From JBHJHK01 sp050330975 (GTDB lineage: Bacteria; Pseudomonadota; Gammaproteobacteria; Competibacterales; Competibacteraceae), in assembly GCA_050330975.1 (NCBI GenBank), contig JBHJHK010000064.1:1-13750 (forward strand): a DNA stretch of 13,750 nt. Direction: 5' to 3'. This document shows, piece by piece, positions 6,901 through 12,797 of this stretch. The position numbers and the translations under genes are program-made. The notes under the pieces were generated by a model. It searched no databases, was not told the origin of the DNA, and was given only the letters and a program-made list of their open reading frames with translations. Numbering within the stretch: position 1 is the first letter of the stretch; every line of letters begins with the position of its first letter.

Positions 6901-8344
6901 GCCCTCCCGGGCCATCGCCGTAGGCGTTGTCAGCCGGGATGCGATAGTGGCCATTGCCGGATAAATCGCAGTCGCCGCCCCCCGTACCCGGGGGAATGTC
7001 CACGTCGAGACGCGCCATTTTGCCCAAAAGTACGGTGTCATTTTGGGCGCTGTCGAGGGGGTCACCCATCCCCCCTTCGTGGGGGAAGGGCACCGTGTGA
7101 CCGTCGCCAAAAGAAGCGTAGAGGAGGCCATCGGCCCCAAAGGCCAAGGTCCCCCCCTTGTGGCCTTCGTGGGGCTGGGCAAATTCCAGGATGACCACCT
7201 CGCTGGTGGGGTCCATCTGGTCGGGGTTGTCGGCATCCACGGTAAAGCGAGCAATGCGGGAGCGGTTGCCCTGGGCCGTGGCGGCGACATAGTAGATAAA
7301 GAGGTGGCCGTTAATGGCGTAGTCGGGGTGGAAGGCCAGGCTCAAGAGGCCCTCTTCGCTCCCCACCACTACCCGATCTTGGATATCGATGACCGGGGTG
7401 GGCGACAAGGTACCATCGGCGGCAATCACCCGCACTCGCCCCCCCTGCTCGGCGACAAACAGCCGCTCATCGCCGGCATGGGCCAAGGCCACGGGCTGGA
7501 TCAGACCGCTGGCGTAGGGCACTAGGCCGTAGCTATTGGGGGTCAGTTGGGTGAGGAGGTCTCCACCGTCGGCGCCACCGTCGTCATCGCCATCACCACC
7601 ACAAGCCACGCCATTGAGGGCAAAGGCCTTGGGAACGGTGTTGGTACCCGTATGGCTGGCGTTGAAGCCAAAGGTGACGCTTCCTCCTCCAGGCAGGGCG
7701 GCGTTGTAACCGGCGTCCACTACTTGGACATCGGCGTCCGACTGGGTGTGGTTTCCGTTCCAGGCCCCCGTGAGCCGCTGGCCATTGGCCATGGTCCAGG
7801 TCAACGTCCAACCGTCGATCGCCGTGGTCCCGGTGTTGTCGATGCGCACCCCGGCGGTGAAACCATTCCCCCACTGGTGGACGATGGTGTATTCCACGGC
7901 ACAGGCGGTTGGCTCATCGGGGGGCGGCGGCGGTGGGGACTCAAAACCCCCACAGTCCGGATCGTCCAGGGCGATGTCGTCCGGAGGCCTATTTTGCCCC
8001 GTGTGACTGGCGTTGAAACCAAAGTCGACCTGCCCCCCGGGGGGAATGGTCTGGTTGTAGGCTGCAGGCGTCACTGCCACAGTAGCCCCCATTTGGTCCA
8101 CGGTACCTTTCCAGGCATTGTTGATCTGTTGGCCATCGGCCATGGTCCAGGTGACCCGCCAACCTTCGACGGCGGTGGCGCCGTTGTTGGTCAAGGTCAC
8201 TTGGCCGGTGAAACCATTGTTCCACTGGTTGAGAATGTGGTAATCCAAAGCGACATTACATGTGCCTTGGGCCCGGACGAGGCCGGGCCAGGCCATTGCC
8301 AAGCAGACGCCACAAAGCGTCAGTCCCCCGAGAGTTTTTTTCAT
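3963..8344 (-). CDS. Giant exported CBM2x3 - PQQ sugar dehydrogenase - cytochrome c x2 - DUF1587/1595/1592/1588/1585 fusion protein, with apparent frameshift
   Basis: It starts at ATG 8344, with AGGGA just upstream and a Sec signal peptide at residues 1-25. Modules in order: CBM2 (28-133), Pro-rich linker, CBM2 (147-249), Asp/Gly linker, GSDH-type PQQ propeller (about 270-650), cytochrome c (CXXCH at 670-674, likely Met704), Gly-Ser-Asp linker, CBM2 (747-849), Asp/Gly linker, cytochrome c (CXXCH at 874-878, likely Met909). Then come DUF1587 (953-1021), DUF1595 (1031-1093), DUF1592 (1103-1230), and DUF1588 (1253-1350, with CQVCH at 1323-1327). The propeller keeps H395, aligned by motif with the catalytic His of soluble glucose dehydrogenase, plus the RNP loop at 493-495 and the YRG...FADW block. 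After T1390 the frame runs into a Pro/Ser/Arg-rich tail lacking family features. The next frame supplies AASDSAPLCLTTQYYRFAQG and the rest of DUF1585, ending at TGA 3965-3963, so I annotate to 3963 with a one-base slip at about 4174-4193. Predicted role: cellulose- or chitin-anchored oxidation of a sugar with electron transfer through hemes. Substrate and acceptor are inference. Confidence 0.88.
3966..4210 (-). other. Restored C-terminal DUF1585 region in the shifted frame
   Basis: From about 4174 down to 3966 the minus strand, one frame away from the main body, encodes AASDSAPLCLTTQYYRFAQG followed by a Cys-containing helical segment (CTIDELHQRFATSGYDLKAL). This matches the expected end of DUF1592/DUF1588 proteins. 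Inserting one base, for example reading ACAATC instead of ACATC near 4174, joins ELANT to IAASDSAP seamlessly. The plus-strand C5 run at 4189-4193 is the other obvious slip site. Confidence 0.8.
4295..4588 (-). other. DUF1588 module with a third CXXCH
   Basis: Residues 1253-1350 of the giant protein contain the DUF1588 signature: GGVLTLGSVLAHHA, VRRGVFVRERILCHDLPAPP and CQVCHQYIDGVGFGFEGYD. C1323, C1326 and H1327 make a CXXCH that could bind a further c-type heme. The motif is conserved in this family, but heme attachment there has not, to my knowledge, been generally proven. Confidence 0.75.
5543..5755 (-). other. Second cytochrome c module
   Basis: Residues 864-934 read LYLERGCAGCHG with CXXCH at 874-878, a probable axial Met in TDTMP (M909), and a CX3C pair (C917, C921) before WITDYILTTF. 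It is clearly paralogous to the module at 6152-6361: same spacing, same GCAGCHG core, same terminal helix. Both were therefore probably copied from one unit. Confidence 0.88.
5795..6106 (-). other. Third CBM2 module
   Basis: Residues 747-850, bounded by C748 and C848 (probable disulfide). The CBM2 aromatic positions are present: W758 (NQWPTG), W779 and W783 (GWTLTW) and W795 (AWNG), and the strand SVTFGFNASH is typical. It is closer to the second CBM2 (7595-7906) than to the first, sharing AGYNAAL, SVTFGFNASH and FALNG exactly. Confidence 0.9.
6114..6149. repeat. 9-bp tandem repeat encoding a Gly-Ser-Asp linker
   Basis: Four perfect head-to-tail copies of CTGCCGTCG on the plus strand encode alternating Gly-Ser-Asp in the giant protein between the first cytochrome c and the third CBM2 (residues 732-746). 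Copy number could vary by slippage in units that preserve the frame, changing linker length without breaking the gene. A less regular Gly/Asp/Ser linker follows the third CBM2 near 5757-5795. Confidence 0.9.
6152..6361 (-). other. First cytochrome c module
   Basis: Residues 662-731: LYLSKGCAGCHG with CXXCH at 670-674, a likely axial Met704 in DTTMP, a CX3C pair (C712, C716) and a closing IADYILATF helix. It follows the propeller directly, a common arrangement in which a dehydrogenase hands electrons to a fused c-type heme. Confidence 0.88.
6395..7537 (-). other. GSDH-type PQQ-dependent sugar dehydrogenase propeller module
   Basis: Residues about 270-650 read as repeated beta-propeller blades. 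Visible signatures are GLLSLAFHPDYAINGHLFIYY, GHKGGTLAFGADGLLYASFGDG, LSGLRNPWKFSFD, GDLWIGDVGY and ITGGYVYRGSRYPGLKGHYLFADW. H395, R493, N494 and R578 occupy places expected for the catalytic base and PQQ-contacting residues of the soluble glucose/aldose dehydrogenase family (PF07995). Sugar specificity cannot be read from the sequence. A non-catalytic HHIP-like role is the main alternative. Confidence 0.85.
7595..7906 (-). other. Second CBM2 module
   Basis: Residues 147-250 with flanking C148 and C248. Conserved aromatics are W158 (HQWGNGFTAG), W179 and W183 (GWTLTW) and W195 (AWNG), with the GSVTFGFNASHTGTN strand. It is separated from the first CBM2 by a linker of consecutive prolines (residues 136-142) and from the propeller by an Asp/Gly stretch. 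Confidence 0.9.
7946..8263 (-). other. First CBM2 module
   Basis: Residues 28-133, immediately after the signal peptide, bounded by C29 and C131. W41 (NQWNNGFTG), W62 and W66 (GWRVTW) and W78 (AWKG), with the VDFGFNASHTG strand, are the CBM2 landmarks. Exposed aromatic residues of this family bind crystalline cellulose or chitin. It is the most divergent of the three copies. Confidence 0.9.
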
Positions 8345-8903
8345 GACGTTCCCTAATGACGCGCGCGCGATAGCGCACTAGCAATCCACCGCGTTGGGAT
8401 GGATCACGCGTAATGCCAGCTGCAATCCAGGGTAATGAAACCCTTGGAGCAGTGGATTAGGGGGTCAAGGCCTCAGCGTGGGACTGAAGCGGGCTTTGTC
8501 GCTCCCAGAAGTTTTGCCTTGGCCCTTTTATAGGGCGAAGAGATTGGGAGGGGGTTTTGGGTGGGCGATGCACCTCAACCTAGAGGTGCGGATGGGTTGG
8601 GCTAAAGGTCTTACTATGGTTTGGCAATTGCTAGCAGTTTAAAAGGGACAATCTAGCCTGTCAAGACGAGAAATCTTGGGGCGCCATCCCCAACTGGCGT
8701 TTGCAAGCGATGGAGAAACTCACCACATTCAGGGGTGAACATCCCATCCACCAGCACACCCCACTCTAGAGATAGCCTCGCCCGGGGAGGCGATCGCCCC
8801 TCGTCGAGGTAAAGGATACATCGGTAAGGGGTCAGCCAATGGCCCAACGATCTCATCGAGTTGTGGGCTTATCGGCTGGTGTCATGTGCGGGTAAGTTAG
8901 CCG
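8345..8903. promoter_or_regulatory. Long spacer upstream of the large redox operon
   Basis: These 559 bases hold no gene I can support and must contain the promoter of the operon read leftwards. Structures visible: a perfect 7-bp inverted repeat at 8570-8589, a 5-bp hairpin GCCCT/AGGGC at 8522-8536 whose minus-strand loop region reads TATAAAA, and two direct copies of GCAATCCA at 8381 and 8422. TATAAA could serve as a -10 element, but no good -35 sits 16-18 bases upstream. A 67-codon minus-strand ORF (8653-8856) matches nothing I know and has no clear ribosome site. Confidence 0.4.
8570..8589. repeat. Perfect 7-bp inverted repeat in the operon leader or promoter region
   Basis: GCACCTC and GAGGTGC flank the 6-base spacer AACCTA. 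The site is about 225 bases upstream of the giant gene's start. It has no T tract on either side, so an operator or mRNA-leader hairpin is more likely than a terminator. No regulator is encoded in the window to pair with it. Confidence 0.45.
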
Positions 8904-9566
8904 TTAGACCTTAAACGTCAGTTTACTGTCTTTGCCAGATTCCAGCTCACTCCAATGCTCTTCAAAGTTCAGCATTTCAAGGAGCCCCACTCCTCGCCCC
9001 ATGTTAGTCAGAATATATTCTTCTTTATTTTGAATTGTTTCAGCCATGGGAAGTAACTTGGCCAACTCCTCCATCCCGGCAACAACGATACCGTCGTCAT
9101 CGCCAAACACAATATCCCCAGGGCTGACGGCTACACCGCCACAAGTTATTGGGATTTGTGTTTCAAATATACCGGAGGCAGCACCAGAAACGGGGGTGAT
9201 CGAGCGAGAATAAACCGGAAAACCCAAGGTTTTGAGCTTGGCGGTGTCGCGACAGGCCCCATCTATCACAAGGCCAGCTAGCCCCTTGCGAAACGCCTCC
9301 ACCGAAAAAAGCTCACCAGCGACCGCAGTCCGACTGTCGCCTGTATCGACAACCAGAACTTCTCCCGGAGTCGCATCGTGCAGGGCTTTAATCACGGTGA
9401 GAAAGTCTTCATGACAACGAACAGTATGGGCAACACCAATCAACTTGAGCCCGGCTTTAATAGGGCGAATCCCAGAATCAACCACACGCAAGCTTTTGTT
9501 CGCATCGGCTAGGCTAGCCGTGTCAAGACGACCTAACCTTTGCTTGATTTCATCTAATTTCATCAT
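8904..9566 (-). CDS. RraA-family protein (HMG/CHA aldolase-like fold)
   Basis: This encodes 220 residues, starting ATGATG at 9566; the second ATG at 9563 is equally possible, and only a weak GAGA lies upstream. The fold's signatures are clear: DTASLADAN near 15-23, GVAHTV at 44-49, PGEVLVVDTG at 67-76, the core GLAGLVIDGACRD at 95-107, and VSPGDIVFGDDDGIVV at 147-162. Family members are metal-dependent aldolases/decarboxylases for 4-hydroxy-4-methyl-2-oxoglutarate-type acids, or non-enzymatic RNase E inhibitors (RraA). The aldolase motif G-x20-R-D-x2-D/E is imperfect here: 21 residues separate G84 from R106, and K110 stands where the acid is expected. True aldolase activity is therefore uncertain. 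It lies 87 bases downstream of the cupin gene on the same strand, probably co-transcribed. Base composition is clearly AT-richer than the flanking genes. Confidence 0.85.
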   Translation of the reverse strand: MMKLDEIKQRLGRLDTASLADANKSLRVVDSGIRPIKAGLKLIGVAHTVRCHEDFLTVIKALHDATPGEVLVVDTGDSRTAVAGELFSVEAFRKGLAGLVIDGACRDTAKLKTLGFPVYSRSITPVSGAASGIFETQIPITCGGVAVSPGDIVFGDDDGIVVAGMEELAKLLPMAETIQNKEEYILTNMGRGVGLLEMLNFEEHWSELESGKDSKLTFKV

Positions 9567-9653
9567 TGATTATCTCAAAATCAGCTTGAAAGAATCGGCG
9601 GCTGGGCGCATCAATCCATTTGAGCAGTTTTCAACATCCGAAAGGAGCAGCAC

Positions 9654-10046
9654 TCACTGAATCGGTGGGCCAAGCAACTTAACTCCATGCTCCTCAAAGA
9701 GTTTCGATAAATCGTCAAATTTTCCCGACACTAATTTTTGAAAAAACGACTCAGAAGCTCCCGACGGCAGTAATTCAAAATGAATAATGGACTCCTCTTT
9801 GGATTTATTTATGAATGCATGCGCTTTTCCGGGTGGAATCACAACTGCTCCTCCTGGAAAAACATCAATTCTTTTCCCTCCCAATTCAAACTTTACATGA
9901 CCAACGATTACATGAAATATTTCAAATTGGTTTTCATGCAAGTGAAGAGGCGGCCCTGAATCTGGAGCGACAACTTCTTCAAAGACAGATACTTTTTCTT
10001 CCGTTTCAACACCTGATATCAAGCACTTGATATTCAACTTATTCAT
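9654..10046 (-). CDS. Small single-domain cupin protein
   Basis: This encodes 130 residues. The frame is open further upstream, but ATG 10046 is chosen because a strong GGAGG lies four bases before it and the extra upstream residues overlap the transposase remnant. Both cupin motifs are perfect: motif 1 has H35, H37, E42 and G49 (HLHENQFEIFHVIVG), and motif 2 is G65-x5-P71-x-G73-x2-H76-x3-N80. H35, H37, E42 and H76 would form the metal site. Small cupins of this kind act as dioxygenases, isomerases or sugar/acid-binding proteins, and substrate cannot be told. The RraA-family gene follows after 87 bases, so the two may act on one small organic acid. Codon use and AT content match that gene and differ from the GC-rich surroundings. 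Confidence 0.85.
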   Translation of the reverse strand: MNKLNIKCLISGVETEEKVSVFEEVVAPDSGPPLHLHENQFEIFHVIVGHVKFELGGKRIDVFPGGAVVIPPGKAHAFINKSKEESIIHFELLPSGASESFFQKLVSGKFDDLSKLFEEHGVKLLGPPIQ

Positions 10047-10055
10047 CACGCCTCC

Positions 10056-10072
10056 AACAATTGTTTCAACAA
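10056..10072. repeat. Overlapping palindromes just upstream of the cupin ribosome site
   Basis: AACAATTGTT (10056-10065) is a perfect 10-base palindrome. It overlaps a second inverted repeat, TTGTT-TC-AACAA (10061-10072). Both abut the GGAGG of the cupin gene. The position suits an operator or a small leader structure, but palindromes this short and AT-rich can arise by chance. Confidence 0.35.
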
Positions 10073-10104
10073 CGAAGTTGAGCGGGAGCGATAAAAGAGA
10101 GCTA

Positions 10105-10469
10105 TAGACGGTCATGATTTTGCCAGACGGCCTCACCATAACCTGGCAGGAAAACGCGATGTCCCCGGCGATTGAGGCGAGCAAACAATACCTTATCACG
10201 GTAAACCTTATCCAGATACAGATCCGGCGGGGGCTTTGGCCACTCGATAGGGCAGCTGTCTGTGCAACGTGGCCACCAAGATCTCGGCATCAGGCCGGTT
10301 GGCGCCGGTGGTGGCAACACCGGTCATCACCCCTTGACCGTCGACAACGAGGCTCGTTTTGGCCCCAAGCTTGCGCCGATCGCAAGGGTTGAAGCCACAT
10401 CCCTCCCCCCCCCCGGGGGGCCTTGTGTAAGCTGCCATCCGCGCTCACCCACAGCCAATCAGCCCGTTT
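10105..10469 (-). pseudogene. IS5-type transposase remnant, multiply frameshifted
   Basis: Three minus-strand pieces in different frames line up as one DDE transposase core. First, ADWLWVSADGSLHKAP (about 10463-10415). Next, GEGCGFNPCDRRKLGAKTSL, continuing to VVDGQGVMTGVATTGANRPD and YRVAKAP (about 10408-10230). Last, PPPDLYLDKVYRDKVLFARL (about 10232 down to 10105). These correspond to the DGS, NPTDRGKLG, GANRHD and DKGYD blocks of IS5-family transposases, with the usual DKGY changed to DKVY. Frame breaks fall in a 10-base G run (plus C10405-10414) and a G5 run (plus 10229-10233). An in-frame TAA lies just upstream, beside a T5 run at 10467-10471. The N-terminal DUF4096-like part and clear terminal inverted repeats are not found, so this is a dead fragment, upstream of the cupin gene. 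Confidence 0.8.
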
Positions 10470-10660
10470 TTAATAAATGGTGATCATCAATAGATATTAT
10501 CGGAATGACCATGTCGAGCATCTTCCGCATGAGCGCATCGACTAACAACGTATAGTGAGATCGTGTCGGTTTTATCGGGAACCGCATGGAAACGCGAGCG
10601 AGTGGCTTCAAAGAGGGTTGAGGTGAGAGCACTGGCGGTGTCAAGGGGAGATGTAGGACG
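10470..10660. other. AT-richer stretch with no supported gene
   Basis: Between the transposase remnant and the 147-codon ORF I see no convincing gene. A minus-strand ORF (10459-10692) would abut the remnant if one base of the T5 run were removed, but its residues do not resemble an IS5 N-terminus. No tRNA, hairpin-plus-T terminator or terminal inverted repeat was recognised. Confidence 0.3.
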
Positions 10661-11104
10661 TCATCGGGAGGCATCTGTCGGTCCGACCACACGACATGGC
10701 ATTACAGAGCTTTTTTCGGAGGGCCCGACGTAAGCATATAGAATGGCATCCGTACCGCCATCAACACGATTGACTTTTATCATAAGCTCGTCGAGCATAA
10801 TCTCTTTGATGTTTTTGGGTGCGTTTTTCGTCAAACGAGACCTCGTCATCGCCCCACTAGCAAGATGCTCCACCCAAAGCGAATCACCGTTGCACGTCCT
10901 TGCCAAATTCCAACGAATGTGTTTTGGACCCCCAAGGATCTGATCGATAATTCTTGTTTTACAATTTTCGATATCCAGGCCAAGTTCCGACCATTGACAA
11001 ACAGCACGCACTTCAACATCTGTGCTTTTATGATAAACAATTATCTCAGCTCGATCCCCAACGGGCAAAACGAGAATCTTGAAAAATTCATCGGATAAGC
11101 GCAA
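10661..11104 (-). CDS. Hypothetical protein, 147 residues, TTG start
   Basis: I do not recognise this protein. The frame is open from TTG 11104 (a TGA stop lies three codons earlier) to TGA at 10661. No ATG occurs until deep in the sequence, so TTG is the likely start, with GGGTGA about eight bases upstream as a modest ribosome site. Composition is protein-like: mixed charged and hydrophobic residues, FFKILVLPVGDRAEIIVYHK near the N-terminus suggesting beta strands, and a central AHLASGAM-type region without motifs. There is no signal peptide or membrane helix. It shares the AT-rich composition of the cupin/RraA patch and is divergent from the binding-protein gene at 11205. A plus-strand ORF over the same bases is judged a shadow. 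It could be a real accessory gene or a degraded one. Confidence 0.45.
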   Translation of the reverse strand: MRLSDEFFKILVLPVGDRAEIIVYHKSTDVEVRAVCQWSELGLDIENCKTRIIDQILGGPKHIRWNLARTCNGDSLWVEHLASGAMTRSRLTKNAPKNIKEIMLDELMIKVNRVDGGTDAILYAYVGPSEKSSVMPCRVVGPTDASR

Positions 11105-11204
11105 CTTGATTCACCCAAGCAAAGTGCGTCAAAGTGAAGGACGTTTTGAGGGTCAGCATCTATCCTCCCCCCCCCAACGCTTCCCGCCGTCACAGGAGCT
11201 TGCG

Positions 11205-12785
11205 ATGATCACTCCCCCCCTTCGGCACCTCGTCGCCGCGCTCGCCGTCGTTTTATGGGGTGGCTCATGGGTTGGCCAAGGCCAGGCTCTGGCCCAACCC
11301 CCCCCCGACGTCCTCATCGTCGGCCAGATCGCCGAGCCCAAATCCCTGGACCCCCACGCAGTCACCGCCGTCAACGACTTCCGTATCTTGGTGAACCTCT
11401 ACGACGGCCTGGTGCGCTACACCCCCGGCACCCTGGAGGTGGAACCGAGCTTGGCCGAGGATTGGACCATCAGCGACGACGGCACGATCTACACCTTTCA
11501 GCTCCGCGACGGCATCACCTTCCACGACGGCACCCCCTTTGACGCCGAGGCCGTGGTGTTCAACTTCCAGCGGATGCTAGACGAAGACCACCCCTACCAC
11601 GACACCGGCCCCTTTCCCCTGGCGTTTTTCTTCTCCAGCATCGACACCGTCGAAGCCCTAGACCCCACCACGGTGCGCTTCACCCTCCAAGAGCCCTACG
11701 CCCCCTTCCTCTCCAACCTCGCCTACCCCACGGGGTTGATCGTCTCCCCTAGGGCCGTCGAGGAACACGGGGCGGACTTCGGCCGCAACCCGGTGGGCAC
11801 CGGGGCCTTTGTGTTCGAGTAATGGCAGAGCAACGCCCGGGTGGTGGTCACCCGCAACCCCGACTATTGGGACGGCCCCCCGCCCTTAGGGGCCGTGGTG
11901 TTTCGCCCCGTGACCGACGCCAACACCCGGGTGGCGGAGATGCTCGCCGGGGGGATAGATCTCATGGTGGAAGTCCCCCCGGACAACGTGGCCACCTTCG
12001 CCCAAGACAACCGCTTTGGCGTCTACCAACAGGCCGGCCCCCACCTGTGGTTTTTGATCCTCAACACTAAAGAAGGCCCCTTTGCCGATAGAAGGGTGCG
12101 CCAGGCGGTGAACTACGCCATCGACAAACAAGCCCTAGTGGAATTCGTCCTCCAGGGCACCGCCACCGTGGCCGCCGGCCCCACCCCCCCGGCCTTTGCC
12201 TGGGCCTACAACGAAGACCTGGAGCCCTACCCCCACGACCCCGCCAAGGCCAAAACCCTCCTGGAAGAAGCCGGCGCCACCGGGGCCAAACTCACCTTTC
12301 TGGTCACCGAAGGGGGTTCGGGGATGCTCGATCCAGTGCCCATGGGGGCGGCCATCCAGGCGGATTTGGCCGAGGTGGGGCTGGAGGTGGAAATCCAGAC
12401 CTACGAGTGGAACACCTTCTTGGGCCAGGTCAACCCAGGCCTAGAGGGCAAGGCAGACATGGCCCAAATGGCCTGGATGACCAACGACCCCGATACCCTC
12501 CCCTACCTGGCCCTGCGCCGGGCGGCGTGGCCGGACCAAGGGGGGTTTAACTCCGGCTACTACCACAACCCCGAAGTGGATAAACTCCTGGAGGCCGCCC
12601 GGCGCAGCACCGACCGCGCCCAACGGGCCGAGCTCTACAAAGAAATGCAGACCATCGTCCAGCAGGACGCCCCCTGGGCTTTTATCGCCCACTGGCAACA
12701 AAACGCCGTGGCCAGCCAACGGGTGCAGAACTTCGCCCTCCAGCCGTCGTTTTTGCTATTGCTCCACAAAGTCGCCAAGCCCTGA
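11205..12785 (+). pseudogene. Dipeptide/oligopeptide ABC transporter substrate-binding protein (SBP_bac_5) interrupted by an in-frame TAA
   Basis: It starts at ATG 11205 with AGGAG six bases upstream. Residues 1-30 are a Sec signal peptide ending ALA before QPPPDV. The mature protein follows the DppA/OppA family: LIVGQIAEPKSLDPH, NLYDGLVRYTPGTLEVEPSL, the signature AEDWTISDDGTIYTFQLRDG and ITFHDGTPFDAEAVVFNFQR. Codon 206 is TAA (11820-11822), between GTGAFVFE and WQSNARVVVTRNPDYWDG. Both sides are in the same frame and read as continuous family sequence, so one base change (for instance GAA to TAA) explains it. After the stop, 320 further codons complete the second lobe (VRQAVNYAIDKQALV, YYHNPEVDKLLEAARR). 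An undamaged protein would be about 526 residues, normal for the family. The DppB-type permease gene follows after 12 bases. It may be a true nonsense mutation, a read error or recoding; sequence alone cannot decide. Confidence 0.9.
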
Positions 12786-12797
12786 CCACGGCGCGCC

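Noticed and set aside
5537..6964. 475-codon plus-strand ORF opposite the giant gene
   Set aside because: It is long but low-complexity, rich in Val/Ala/Gly mirroring the Asp/Gly/Ser linkers, with no domain; it is the complement of confirmed CBM2, cytochrome and propeller sequence.
8653..8856. 67-codon minus-strand ORF upstream of the giant gene
   Set aside because: There is no recognisable motif and no clear ribosome site; it may be a degraded fragment, but nothing supports a product.
10047..10199. N-terminal extension of the cupin to 10199
   Set aside because: It overlaps the transposase remnant, lacks cupin-like sequence, and a strong GGAGG marks ATG 10046.
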